From Gnetum montanum (taxonomy: Eukaryota > Streptophyta > Gnetopsida > Gnetales > Gnetaceae): a stretch of 64,000 bases of DNA. The DNA lies in contig MNCI01007821.1 of NCBI GenBank assembly GCA_015680685.1, forward strand, positions 85,303-149,302. The letters are read 5' to 3'. Position numbers and translations under genes: made by a program. The notes under the pieces were generated by a model. The model was given only the letters and a program-made list of their open reading frames with translations. It made no database searches and had not been told where the DNA came from. Shown piece by piece: positions 21,540 to 32,169 of this stretch; within the stretch, counting starts at the first letter, position 1, and each line of letters starts with the position of its first letter.

Positions 21540-21775
21540 GAAATTTCTAGTTTAAGGCCATCGCAGGCCATTGTGTAACATTTACGTAAGATATAAGGTA
21601 GTTTTAGGCCTTTACGGGTCGTCGTGTAACATTTGTGTAAGATATAAGGTAGTTTTAGGCCTTTTTGGGCCTTTGCTAGTTTAAGGCCGTTGCGGGCTAT
21701 CACTAGTTTTAGGCTGTTACGGGCCAATTGCATAAAGTTGGAAGCGTAATTGATGATAATGTACATTTTTGCGTA
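21540..21775. repeat. Tandem array with AGTTTTAGGCC core, element B
   Basis: Repeats of CTAGTTTAAGGCCATCGC and AGTTTTAGGCCTTTACGGG type, including a duplicated segment with CATTTACGTAAGATATAAGG and its near-copy. Same place and family as the array at 485-630 in element A. Confidence 0.75.
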
Positions 21776-21975
21776 ATTGCTCTAAAGCGATTAATGGTAA
21801 TCAGAGAGTGTAAATGGATTATATAAAAGAAATGGATATAGTAAAATAGACAGCAAGTGTAAATATGTATTGAAAGAAGATTGACAATGAAAACTACTAA
21901 GCGTAAATGGAAAAATTAGTAAAAACATGATAATGCACATAAATTCCATTCAGATCAATCACTAATTCACAATTA
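21776..21975. other. Spacer after the gag-pro ORF of element B
   Basis: Contains several GCGTAA motifs but no coding signal on either strand. In the element it lies inside the putative intron. Confidence 0.3.
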
Positions 21976-22850
21976 TTTCTTGATGGCCTTTACGTTTAGT
22001 GACGCGTAAGGGCGGGGAGATTTGTGGCCTGATTCTTCCATATCACCATCCTGAAATGGTAAGTCGGCCGAAGCTAGATTGTCATCATTCATTTCGGTTC
22101 ATTCAGGGATATGGGGATGAGTCTAATCATTGGATGTTTCTATCCCTGAACCCTATTCCTCTTCGATATTATTGATAGTCTTGGGGGTGATTTCATCACC
22201 ATGTATTACAACTTCTCCCCCTTCGTAGGGTAGGTGTATTTGCTAATGTATTGGTGACAAAACCACCCTTAGTTGGGCTAACCAGGACCTCCCAAGGATT
22301 AAGTTAAAACCAAGCATCTCCTCAATGATGAGAAATGTAGCATCTGTTGGGAATTGATCCCCTGCCACAAATTCGATGCGCACCATCCCCTTGACCTGAA
22401 CCCATGCTCCATTGAATGACTTTATGCATGTTGTCATTGTGGGACTGATCTAGTCAACCAGACCCAACATATCCACGATGGGATAAAGGATGACGTTTGT
22501 GGCCATGTCGTCATCAACGTGCACCCTTCGGATTCGATATTGACCAACCTGGATGGTGATAAACATAGGTTCAGTTGTCACTTGACCTTTCTCAGGATCA
22601 TCTTTAATAGATTCTTCATGAAAGGTCAACAAGATAGGCTTAGGCTGCTCAACGTCAGAGGGAAACATGACAGCGTGTATCGCTTCCTCCTTCACTGGTA
22701 AGCTTTCATCCATAGGTATGGATGTCAACATACGGACCATGGACTCACGATGCTTTTGAGATGTCATGAGTAGGTCATAGAGGCTTAGCATTGTATATTT
22801 TTGTTTCAGAGCCTATTTAACCTACGTAAACATGTCGAGGAGGTCCCGCT
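21976..22850 (-). pseudogene. Element B aspartic protease and tail of the gag-pro ORF
   Basis: Protease with the active-site region RVHVDDDMATNVILYP (about 22527-22480). A has VDEGATTN here, so the essential Gly has become Asp and neighbouring residues differ: this copy would be inactive. Downstream, IKSFNGAWVQVKGMVRIEF and NLILGRSWLAQLRVVLSPI match A closely. After a few stops a tail ends with RPYASLNVKAIKK and a stop at about 21976, comparable to A's RPYVSPNPRW tail. In the element it processes Gag and Pol. Confidence 0.75.
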
Positions 22851-22851
22851 C

Positions 22852-25400
22852 TCAGTTGGCTAGTTTGTCCCCTCTGTCTTCTTCTATTTGCCCTAGGAGA
22901 CAAATATCCTGAGGTGAAATAGCTTCAGTTGGATGGTTGTTATTTTTCTTGCCGAGGGGGGGTGGTTGTGTTTCTGCACCTTTATCTTGCCCATGAAGTG
23001 CAGGTGAAGGTACATAGGCTAGGGGCTTGGGTTTAGGGAAACCTAAAATAACATGGTTTTTGGCTGCATTAATGGAGGCATCTCCTTCCCTTTGTTTATT
23101 GGGTGATGGTCGATGATTTGTGTTAGAAGCTTGCCCCTGCATAAAAGGGGCATCCGGTGATTCTGGTACTCTAAGGATGAAAGGCACCTTAGGTATGGGT
23201 GCAGACATAGCCGTGGCTTTACTGTTGCTACGAGGCTGAGTTGAATCTGGAAAACGCACCTGAATGATGAAGGGTGGTCTCGAGACACCACTAGCTACTG
23301 ATGAAAGGCTTGCCCCCCTTGGTGAGCTATTAGGTACACGCAAAACAAAAGGTTGTTTAGGTGGTACCTTCTTTTCACTATCCGTACTTATCACGTTGAT
23401 TGTGTATGGTGCATTATTTGCATTTAACGGATCTTTGTACACATGCAACGCTTGGTTTTCAGGACGCGTTGGACTACTGCTGTCCAGTTTCAAAGAACCA
23501 TCATCGATCATGCATTGAATATCATCTTTCAACACCTAGTAGTAATCTGTATTGTGACAACACAACTGGTGGTAGTCATAGAAACGGTCTAGCCTGAAAG
23601 ACCTCGGAACTAGTGGTTCATTGGGTAAGGCTAAAGAAGGATTCTTTAGTAGTTCACAATGACGTCTGTGACACTTTAGAGCTTCTTCAAATACCTTCTT
23701 GGTCTAAATGTATCCTACCCCTAACAATTTTTTTAACAGTTTTGAATGCTTTATAGGGAGGGCTGTATACTTTGAGCGATCTTTACGCTCAAAGTTTGGC
23801 TTTGGCTGGGGGGCTTTTTGGGTGCAGGCTTGTCTTGGCTAGTGCTACTTGCACTAGCCGTGGTCTTAGGAGACACCGTAGGTGCTTTCTTTTTTTTATT
23901 CTTAGCACCCTCAGCCAACGCAGCTACTATCGTTGTTGTTGCTTTACCTTTATCCTTACCCTTGTTGTTAGCATTTTTGTAGGCGACATACACCAGGTCC
24001 TTACTAGCCTCTGTAGCATCTTGGATGCTTTTGGTATGGGCAAAAGCCTAATTTAAGGAGCTAGGGGAAAGATAATACAACTTAAACTTGATAAAATTGT
24101 TAACTGCTCCTTTGAATATGGCCAGCAAATGGGCCTCTGCAATTGGCTCATGAATTTCATTCAAAGTAGCACTCCACCGCTGTATAAACTTTTGGACTGG
24201 TTCGAGTGGGTCTTGTTTCACTCCCATGAGTTGATCTAACATGACCTCTAGCTTTAAGTTGTATTTAAAGTGAGTCACGAATTGTGTCAGGAGCTCTCCA
24301 AGGTTGAGATGGAAGAGCGAGGGAGGGCTCGATACCAATCCAAAGCTTTCCTTGCCAGAGACATAGCAAAGACACGGATGATTATGTGAGGCCACTACTA
24401 TAACAACAAAGATTCAGATCTAAAGGTAACTAGGTGAGCGTTGGGATCTCCCTCCCCATTATATTTAGTGAAATGGGGTAAGGAAATCCACGAGGGCAAT
24501 GATAGCATGGGGACCGCTAGACTAATGGGATCATCTTGATAGAAATCCATGATCTATATAGTGTCTGAGCGAGCAGCCTTAAGATGTCTAACCTCCTTAG
24601 TGAGGGTTTGAATAAGTAAGAAAGCCTGATCTAAGCCTGTTGATGAAGATGTTTGTGCAGGAGGAATAGGGGGTTGAACTGGAAGGGCAGTACCAGGCTA
24701 TGGAAATTGAGGGATGGTTTGGCTGGTAGGTGGTGCAGCAGGGATCCCTACAGACGAAGCTGCCTATGAAGACCACCACCCACCAGGTTGAGTAGAGAGG
24801 TTAGCTACCGCCGGCTGCATAGGATGGGGATAATAAGCATATTGTGGGACCATCTACAGAATATACGTTGTGGGTGCAGCCAAGGGTTGCACACCATATA
24901 CCACAGGGTGGTTATGTTTTGCCATGGGAATGATCCATTGACTTGTTGGCTACTAGACAGACATTTGTGGCTGAACAATGGCTACGATCTGTTGGCTTTT
25001 AGGGGGTGATAAGGATAAGGTCTAGACCTAATTTTGCACCAGGCAAGAGGTGGGCATGGAATAGGATTGGATCTGTGGGATGAAAGGGGATGTAGTGGAT
25101 GCAGGGACCACCGACAAAATACTGATTACGCGCAGTGAACATACCGCCCCCATGTTATTTTGGGGTATTTGCACTTGTAGGAAAGATGACTGTGTAGTGG
25201 CTTGTGGGATGAAGGGAATGTGAGTTTGAGCGGTCATGGCTGGATTAAGTGGGGCAGCTTCTCTAGTGAGATGGAATAAGGGATTTATGTAGGTATGGGG
25301 ACTTAGAGTATGGTATGAATCTGCATGTTCAGACTGGGCTGCAAATTCATCGTCCTCTTCTTCCCTGTTTTGAGGTTCTAGCATAGATCATGTAGCTTGA
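22852..25400 (-). pseudogene. gag: Element B Gag polyprotein (degenerate)
   Basis: Pieces in order: N-terminal Pro/Gln-rich part (25384-25028), a damaged middle, Gag domain at 24395-24048 (DPLEPVQKFIQRWSATLNEI, EAHLLAIFKGAVNNFIKFKL), a Lys-rich stretch (NKGKDKGKATTT, about 23980; AKNKKKKAP, about 23905), then CHNTDYY and VLKDDIQCMIDDGSLKLD at about 23550-23480, which is the Gag C-terminal pattern of Tat elements. The linker to protease (23535-22852, 227 residues open) contains repeated motifs PFVLRVP, PFIIQVRFP, PFILRVP and a weaker HVILGFPKP. Gag forms the particle; the repeated motif has no known role. Confidence 0.8.
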
Positions 25401-25993
25401 CTCTTAGCCATGACCAATTATGTTATGATTTCATGGTAATGTTTTGTCAAGGAAATGACGTCGTAGGTGGTAGGAGTAAAATCTTCATCCCCTCTATGGA
25501 TTAGCTCAAAGTTTCGCTTCGCCTTGATTTTGGCTTAGCTAAGGGCAAGCTTTGCCTTGATCTTGATGCAGATGAAGTTATACTCCTTAGGAGTTGTATC
25601 AGTAAATACAGGATCTTTGCCCTGTAGTCTTAACAAATGATGCGACGGTCCCTGAGGTCCTATAACACCAGAAGCTGGTCTGGTGAGGGTGATGGGATTC
25701 ACAAATGTGGCACCCGAGTCAGTTGTGATCATGGCAACTGTGGTTGTGTATGCAGAATCTATTGGTCAAGTAGATTAACAACAATAAATGACTAGATCTA
25801 AAAGGCAATGGACAACAAACGATGGCAATTAGGCTTTCTACCCTGTAGGATTTCAAAGGAATCATTATTGTGATCGATCTACACCACACCATGTTTTGTA
25901 GACTTTCCTAAAGGTATTACATTCATGTTTTTTTGGGACGTGGGAATAGATTGCTAATAGGGCTACCCGTAAAAATATGAATCTGAGGCTAGG
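25401..25993 (-). other. Leader of element B
   Basis: Untranslated region between primer binding site and gag. It aligns in patches with A's leader at 4151-4803. No separate extra ORF ahead of gag, as found in some Ogre elements, is convincing here. Confidence 0.45.
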
Positions 25994-26016
25994 CCCTCCT
26001 TCTAGTGCTAGAAATT
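25994..26016 (-). promoter_or_regulatory. Candidate primer binding site of element B
   Basis: The minus strand directly after the 5' LTR reads AATTTCTAGCACTAGAAGG then AGGGCC. It matches element A's TTTTTGGCACTAGAAGG apart from changes at the critical TGG, which is mutated to TAG here, probably after insertion. tRNA identity unknown. Confidence 0.5.
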
Positions 26017-27372
26017 TGTAACGATGAAAAATTTTGGTAGCTGGAAAATACCAAACAAAATCCATGTACACAGTCTTAACCACAGATCCGTGCAAGGACT
26101 GTGCTAGAGAAAACGAATCCATAGTGCCCTAAACGGTCTTGTCGATCAGACATGGACTTACTAAATCAGTAAATCGACAAAAATTATAGATAANAATTTT
26201 CTTGCTATTTTGTGTATGCTCCATACAAGATAAGTGAAATTTTTTTCCATTGGTGTATACAATATACCCAGTATTCGGGTCAAAGCACAGATCTGGGAAT
26301 TGCGTATTTCTCTTTAATCCAATCCTCCTTGTCGTGTTAACATTGTCATTATTGCAATTTATCTACATCNCAATGGGGAGAACTGTGTTTTTTCATCCAA
26401 AAGGTATGATCGCTCCTGCTGCCAATGCTCAAACATGTCTCTTGTCTCTGCTTGAAGATGATAACTGCCAAAAGTCCCAGAAGCCTCCCTGTGTTTCTTC
26501 GTCAATTGAAGTATTTATAAGTTCCAAAACATGTGGAGAAGGCATGGCCTTGATGGCATTTGTCTCGAACCCTCAAAATACCATTGACTTGTCCAATTTC
26601 ATGTTGAAACTGACTATGTCACATCACATTTCTGGAAGAAGGGACAAAGTATGCGGTTAACACTTTGCCAAAGCTACTTCATGATTACGCACAACATGCT
26701 CATCAACATATTGTGTGTGTGGATAGCAAATGCATAACTGCTTTAGTCGGCTTTACGCTATATTACACTTGTTTATGCTGTGTCGTGTGGTAGAGCATAA
26801 CAAAGCATGGAAATAGTGAGTCAAGCTATTTTATGCTCATTTACACTGCAAAGTGTAGTGAAGCATAAAAAAATGATCAACTCGATGATAAATTACGCTG
26901 ACGTACGCTACGTAGCGTAATGAGCGTAAAGCGACCAATTTGCAAAAAGAAAGAAGTCGAGTTGCTGTGCTTCCCTGGAGTCTAACTTTGACCTTTTGAA
27001 GCTTGTTATGCTGCTTTGCGTAATCGAAGCGTAAACTCAGCTTTGGACCAAAGACTTAGCAAAATCTACAACAAGTCGTATATCAAGTTGCTTAGGCCTT
27101 AAACTTCATCAAATCTGTCGAAGTGAGTTACCTTCTGATGTCGGACTATGTTAAGCAGAATTATGCTAAGCGACACTACGCTATGTTGCATAATGTAGCG
27201 TAAAGATAGAAAATATAGTAAAATTGAAATCTATAAGGAACTTGGAGACTTGATGTCGGGCACCTCTTTGCCTTTCTTTTCCTTGTTCTACCTTCTGGAA
27301 TTCTGTCACGAACTTTTGCCTAAATCGTGAATCTTCACCTAAGGCCGATTCACAATTTTTCACGGTGTTTCA
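26017..27372 (-). repeat. 5' LTR of element B (1356 bp, with misassembled segment)
   Basis: Same termini as the left LTR (TGTAACGATG...GGTGTTTCA), about 238 bp shorter. Two single Ns at 26194 and 26370 enclose a 175-bp piece that is the reverse complement of left-LTR positions about 8933-9107. Left-LTR positions about 8885-8932 and 9108-9300 have no counterpart. A TATAAATA box on the minus strand is at about 26512-26520. A perfect 16-bp palindrome TACGCTACGTAGCGTA lies at about 26905-26920. Confidence 0.9.
26195..26369. other. Reversed contig between two N gaps (assembly artefact)
   Basis: The segment reads AATTTTCTTGCTATTTTGTG onwards; its reverse complement matches left-LTR 8933-9107 almost base for base, while sequence on both outer sides of the Ns matches the LTR in the forward direction. 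Each N stands for unplaced sequence. An open frame across 26250-26660 is a chimera caused by this. Confidence 0.88.
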
Positions 27373-27377
27373 CTACT
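27373..27377. other. Target site duplication CTACT (right) of element B
   Basis: Exact copy of 8705-8709, directly after the LTR end. Confidence 0.92.
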
Positions 27378-28325
27378 TACCTAGGAGACTCCTACTACAT
27401 GGGATCATAGAAAGAAATAACAATTTCTTCACCATCTCAAAAATTACATAGAAATTAAAGATAACTTCTACAATATTTATGTTGATTGCCTGGTGCAATG
27501 GTGTGAACTTGATGAAAATCAATTGAGAGTCCTCCAAGATGCTAATGGAGGTTATTATGGGGACTACCACTTTGGAAGGAGGGTACCATAAGGGTCCTCA
27601 TGGTATAATACCTTTGGAAAAGAATCTTCAAGGATGCTTACCATTTCTCTCATTTGTATAAGAAGTGTCAACGAGATGGAGGAATGAAAATCTAAATGGA
27701 AGAACCCTAGTAATGGATTCAATTATTTGAGCCTTTTGAACTTTGGAGAATTTAATTCATGTGATCCATCACCCCCATTTCTAATGAGAAAGCCTACATG
27801 ATAGTTGATGTTGACAACTATACCAAGTAAGCTAAAGTTGTAGCCATATCTAATTATACATCTAACGCTATAGCCTAATTGTTTTAAGAATCAGTGGTAA
27901 ATAGGTTTGGTGTACCTATAGCACTACTTTTGGATAATGAAACACATTTTATAGGTTCTACTTTTGATAAATTAATTCAACACTTAGGGATGCAACATAA
28001 ACTCACAACACCTTATCATCCCTAAGCTAATGATCAAGCAAAGGTAACCAATAGGAAAATCATAAGAATTCTAATGTGAACCATCATTAGATATAGGAAA
28101 GATTGGAGCACCAAATTTAATGATGCCCTTTGGGCATATCACTCAACATGGAAACTTCCTATACAGTACTCTCCCTATAAGTTAGTGTATGAAAAGTTAC
28201 CTAAACTTCAAATTGAAATTGAACTTTGTACACTTACAATTGCTAGTGAACTTAATATAGCCATTAACCTAGAATAAAGAAAATGACTTATGACACTCAA
28301 CATGCTAGATGAAAACTAAAAACTA
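27378..28325 (+). pseudogene. pol: Element C integrase (3' part of split pol)
   Basis: Picks up the C pol frame after the B insertion. Visible parts: a zinc-binding region with KRIFKDAYHFSHLYKKCQRD (about 27620-27680), a core region with AYMIVDVDNYTK (about 27790), VVNRFGVPIALLLDNETHFI (about 27900-27955, second catalytic Asp kept) and HLGMQHKLTTPYHPXANDQA, then KVTNRKIIRIL (about 28040), where the expected catalytic Glu of QVEVTN is Lys. YHSTWKLPIQYSPYKLVYEK follows to about 28200. Many TAG/TGA stops and a few shifts. E's integrase is the nearest relative in the window. Confidence 0.78.
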
Positions 28326-28870
28326 GTACTAATGATGAATTAAGTGCACAAGGCATATAATAAGTAATGTCATGACTCATGAATCAAAAAATTTATGTTC
28401 AAACTAAGAGACAAGATTCTCTATTGGAATCCCATGCATGTGCTGCAATGAACTAAGTTCTAAACATTATGGAAGGATCGTACATTATTCATTCAACTTT
28501 TTCTTCTAGGGCTATGATAATTTACCACCTAATAAGTCTTCACAAGAACATGCTAGTTAACATCCAATAACTTGAATCATTTATGGACTCCTAAGTGCCT
28601 AACCACAACATTAACACCTTTGATCAAGACCAAGCATGATCCATTTTCTAAATCTCCTCCTTCCAACTTAGTTGTGGAGGAGATATCCATCTACCACAAA
28701 TTTTTGATGAGAATAAATGATTTTTCTTCTTCTTTTTTTTACAATTTCTTTTATATGTTTTCCATTTTCTTAATATTTTATTAATTATTTTATATATTTT
28801 CCTATCTATTTTTTCTTTTTTATTCTCTTAAAATTTTATGGCTATTTTCATTTAGCCTCTTGAAATCTCA
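28326..28870 (+). other. End of element C pol and T-rich tract
   Basis: The degraded integrase tail continues to about 28560. From about 28725 to 28860 the sequence is almost pure T with A (TTCTTCTTCTTTTTTTTAC and on). D and E have the equivalent tract in their own orientation (36760-36850 and 46100-46260), directly after gag or pol. It is a shared landmark of this family. Confidence 0.5.
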
Positions 28871-30659
28871 TATTTTGATCCATTGCTACTACAAAATTTG
28901 GACATTTTTGAATGCAGTTATCAAAGTTATCATTGATTAATAAAAGTCAAATTTTTCCTTGGATTATGTTCTCTACTAAAAATCTATTAGTTTTCTAGTG
29001 GTATTAGGGAATGAGTTCATAGCATTCACTCATTCCATCTATTCCATGTAGAGTCTACATCATGGAACCATGAAGGTTCTTTCATATTAAAACTAAAAGT
29101 GACATGTAATCTTATTACCCAATGAACTAGGAAAGGATTAAATAGAAATGGAAAAGGGTTTGATCTCAAGGGGATTTGATGTATTCTTTTCTTAACTTTC
29201 TTCTTTAATTTCATGGACCTTCATTAGTATACCATCACTCCTACTATCAACCATAAAAGGAAAGCATGTCTTTGCATGATGTGGGTCCTGTAAAAAAATT
29301 AGAAATATAAAGCACACTCTTTAGACAATATCATGGGATACAAGAATTGGTTATGAGGCTAGAAAAATATGTTACCCATGCCTAAAGCCATTTCTCTAAC
29401 TATGGCCCTACCTACTTCCTTCTTCTCTTGAAGTGATGATTTTCCTTGGAGGTTGTCATGGGATCTTGATGGTAGAAGAGGAGGAATATGTCAATGTAAG
29501 ATCACTATAATTAGAATGGACTTGGTCTAAACTTAGAAGGAATTGGTATCAGATCATCTTAATCACAAATTTCACCAAGGATCTTGTGTGACCAAGATGT
29601 AGATTATCCATCCATTATTCTCTATCTTCCATTCACTCATTCCATTTTCTATCACCTCACTATCTCATACCATGGTGAATTGATAGTTTTATTTTCTAGT
29701 GTGCATAATCCTAAGAAAATTACTTACATGGGTATGGAATTTAACTTAAAATAAACATTCATCATCCAACATGCTTACAAACTCCTTGTAATGATGATAT
29801 GTAAGGGCATATTAGCCATAAGCCTACCTTGGGTAGAACCCACTCGCATCTCTTTTATTTTTTCTTAAGTTTAATTTTTTAACCAGAGATAAATTATAAT
29901 CTCAATCATCTTGATAGCTTGAAACACCCTATTTTTGCTCTATTTTAGCATTAGAACATCCTTCAAGAACTCATCTCATGTGCTCAAATTGCTTCCAGTT
30001 CTTAAACCATACTCTAGATTATGTTGCTACTATGATTCTCCAACATTTTAGCTTCCATTTGGCTCTTCTTTCAATCCCAAACTCATTTGAAATCCTTCAA
30101 TATCCTTAAAAAATTTAATGCAAATAGCTACATCGATGCATCCTTGTTGATGTAGCTACCTTAGTTGATGCATTCCCCTCGATACAACATAAAATGCCTA
30201 TATATACACACAATACTTAGCTCATTTTCATCATTTTGTCTAAATGCAAGAGGATTTTCTATCATTTAGTAGTGTTCAAGGACCGTCCAAGTGCCCTAAC
30301 TTAACAACTTATCTAATTTTACCTATTATTTGGTCCTCAAGCTACTAGAGGTACACTTTAAGTGATGGGAACATCAAACACTAGGGTTTCATAGAAAAGT
30401 TTTCATAAATTTTTCTAACTTCCCATGAATAAGATATTAAAATAATATTAAATTAATGATAATAAGAGATAATATTAATAATAAACCTTCATTAGAACAT
30501 GAAACAAATAATAATAAAATATTATCATAAGTTGAAGATCATTATATAAGGACTTAATGATGAAATCCCAACATCTAATCAATAAACATAACCAATTAAA
30601 CAAAGAAGGGTATCCAAAGAAATAAAGGCCATATCTAAATAGCTAATCCTAGGTTATAT
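28871..30659 (+). other. Element C spacer between pol and 3' ORF
   Basis: Non-coding. Two blocks align with the spacer of E in reverse: CTCTAACTATGGCCCTACC (29395) with E about 45565-45590, and ATAAGCCTACCTTGGGTAGA (29818) with E about 45145-45165. Near its 3' end is a TATA-containing segment resembling C's own LTR (30116-30205). Confidence 0.5.
30116..30215 (+). promoter_or_regulatory. U3-like internal promoter candidate in the spacer of C
   Basis: AGCTACATCGATGCATCC, then TTAGTTGATGCATTCCCC, then ATGCCTATATATACACAC. C's LTR has AACTACATTGACACATCCC, GATGCATTGGC and TTGCCTATATAACTATGC in the same order (42410-42500). So the spacer repeats the LTR's U3 and TATA, placed about 450 bp before the 3' ORF. 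Confidence 0.5.
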
Positions 30660-31135
30660 TTGTGATCATAGATGGTACCTAATAGTGGACTACAAGTAGG
30701 AGGGCCATCAAAGCCTAGGAAAATTCAACCACTAGAAGGAAGGAGCCAAAAACAACAACAACAACAACAATAATCCTAAGAGCAAGTAGCTAAAGCTACT
30801 CATGCTATTAGACTCCTACATGAAGAGCCCAAAATGGAATATGTCAAATATATTCTTGGAGTAGAAATAAGCCAATCTATGCAAGATGAATTTTTAAGGC
30901 CAAGACATAATTTGGACATCACACTTACGAAAGCCTATGTGGGAAAGGTGTAAACCAAAGAGGTTTAGAACTACATCCTGTAGGAGCTAAACTTTAGATC
31001 ATTTCTAGAGCTTGCACCTAAAGAGATTCAAACATAACTTGAAGGGTCTCTATTATGATTCATTTTTTTAATAGTGGGGAATGGTAAATGGGTAAAACTT
31101 AGCTCTTTTGAAACAACTAACAAGAAGATGCAACT
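30660..31135 (+). pseudogene. Element C 3' ORF, first part (before D insertion)
   Basis: Plus-strand remnants with a Gln repeat (CAA/CAACAA run at 30750-30770) and the stretch ELNFRSFLELAPKEIQT then LEGSLL (about 30985-31060). D's 3' ORF has MELNFGPSMEFTPEVVRKQL then KGSPL at the same relative place, so the two are homologous. D inserted at 31135. In Athila elements this position holds the so-called env-like ORF; I see no signal peptide or membrane segment here and do not call an envelope. Confidence 0.5.
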
Positions 31136-32000
31136 TGATGAGTGGTGAGGTACCTCTACACTCAACCATATGAATACGAGTGTTTCACGCATGATCCGGT
31201 TGAACTCTATAGACGAGCTAGTTGTGATATCTAGATAGTTACTTGTTGATCACAATTCACTATCTTCCCACCTAGACTAGTAATTTCTTTGTCACGTATG
31301 GTTTAGTCTAGAGTGAGGTGTATGATGTGTTCCTAAACTAATGCTACTCCTAGAGACAATGGAAAATAATCCTTAATTAAGCTAGGAGGAAAGGGGAGAG
31401 AGAGTATAACTAATAGGAGATAGGGAGAGAAAATATAAGCTAGCCTAAGTGTGATGAGCATCTACTCCTTAATCATTCGTACACATCTTGGACCTCATGC
31501 ATGACTACCATTGGGATTACCAAGCACATGGCCCAAGTACGCTACTAGGATACCAAGTAGTCACATGTAGATGTTCGTGATTAAGTCATACTCATTTCAT
31601 GTTTAATAACAATAAATAACAATAACAATTAAATAATTAAACTAAGTGAATGCTACAATGATGAAGTAATCTTGATCTTTATTTCTAGTCATGTGCATGT
31701 GAAAGTACATCACACTTGAACAAAGGATGCCATACAATTACAATCATCACACTATGGGAATACACTAGGAGAAAGGGTTGAGAATAACTAAAAATTAAAA
31801 CTAAAAGACTACTCTAACTTTCCTATCTTAACTCACTAGCTCCTTTTCTTCATGCATCTACATGTGTATTTATAGACCTGCATAGGAGTCATGATATCAT
31901 GTACCCAATATCATTACTTAGGTTGTGATATTGCATACCCGATATCATAGATTCAATATCGGGGGTCTGATATTGGAACCCAATGAATCACAATTCATCA
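31136..32000 (-). repeat. 3' LTR of element D (865 bp)
   Basis: TGATGAGTGGTGAGGTACC...CACAATTCATCA. It matches the right LTR along its full length with scattered substitutions. Coding-strand U3 carries repeats of ATATTGGGT/GATATC type and a TATAAATACACATG box (about 31862-31877). Confidence 0.92.
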
Positions 32001-32018
32001 TACCCCCATGACTGAATG
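32001..32018 (-). promoter_or_regulatory. Polypurine tract of element D
   Basis: The minus strand reads CATTCAGTCATGGGGGTA directly before the LTR start TGATGAATTG. The same tract precedes E's 3' LTR at 44380-44397. Confidence 0.65.
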
Positions 32019-32169
32019 AAAACTCATCCTTGAGTCAAAAAAATAAGAACAAGCCCCATCAATTACACAGTGGATAGGTATGGGATTATTAACTAACTAG
32101 GAATTTATTCATGTCGCAGTGGAGAACTCAATAGAATAAAATTGGACAAAAAATTATAAAATTGCAAAA

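Larger units (their letters stand above)
8710..27372 (-). mobile_element. Element B: complete 18.7-kb Tat/Ogre-like retrotransposon with an antisense gene
   Basis: Both LTRs, an exact 5-bp duplication, a primer binding site and a polypurine tract are present. Minus-strand order: 5' LTR (27372-26017), leader, gag (about 25400-22852), protease (22850-21976), tandem array (21775-21540), plus-strand gene (21351-17362), RT (16875-15771), RNase H plus second RNase H (15650-14952), integrase (14480-13440), tandem array (13385-12880), solo LTR H, PPT (10316-10304), 3' LTR (10303-8710). The second RNase H is diagnostic of the Tat lineage; a large interval between protease and RT is known from Ogre. 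Without H the element is about 17.3 kb. All ORFs carry stops. Confidence 0.9.

Noticed and set aside
26250-26660. 136-codon plus-strand open frame in B's right LTR
   Set aside because: It crosses the N at 26370 and joins a reversed contig to forward LTR sequence, so it is an assembly chimera.
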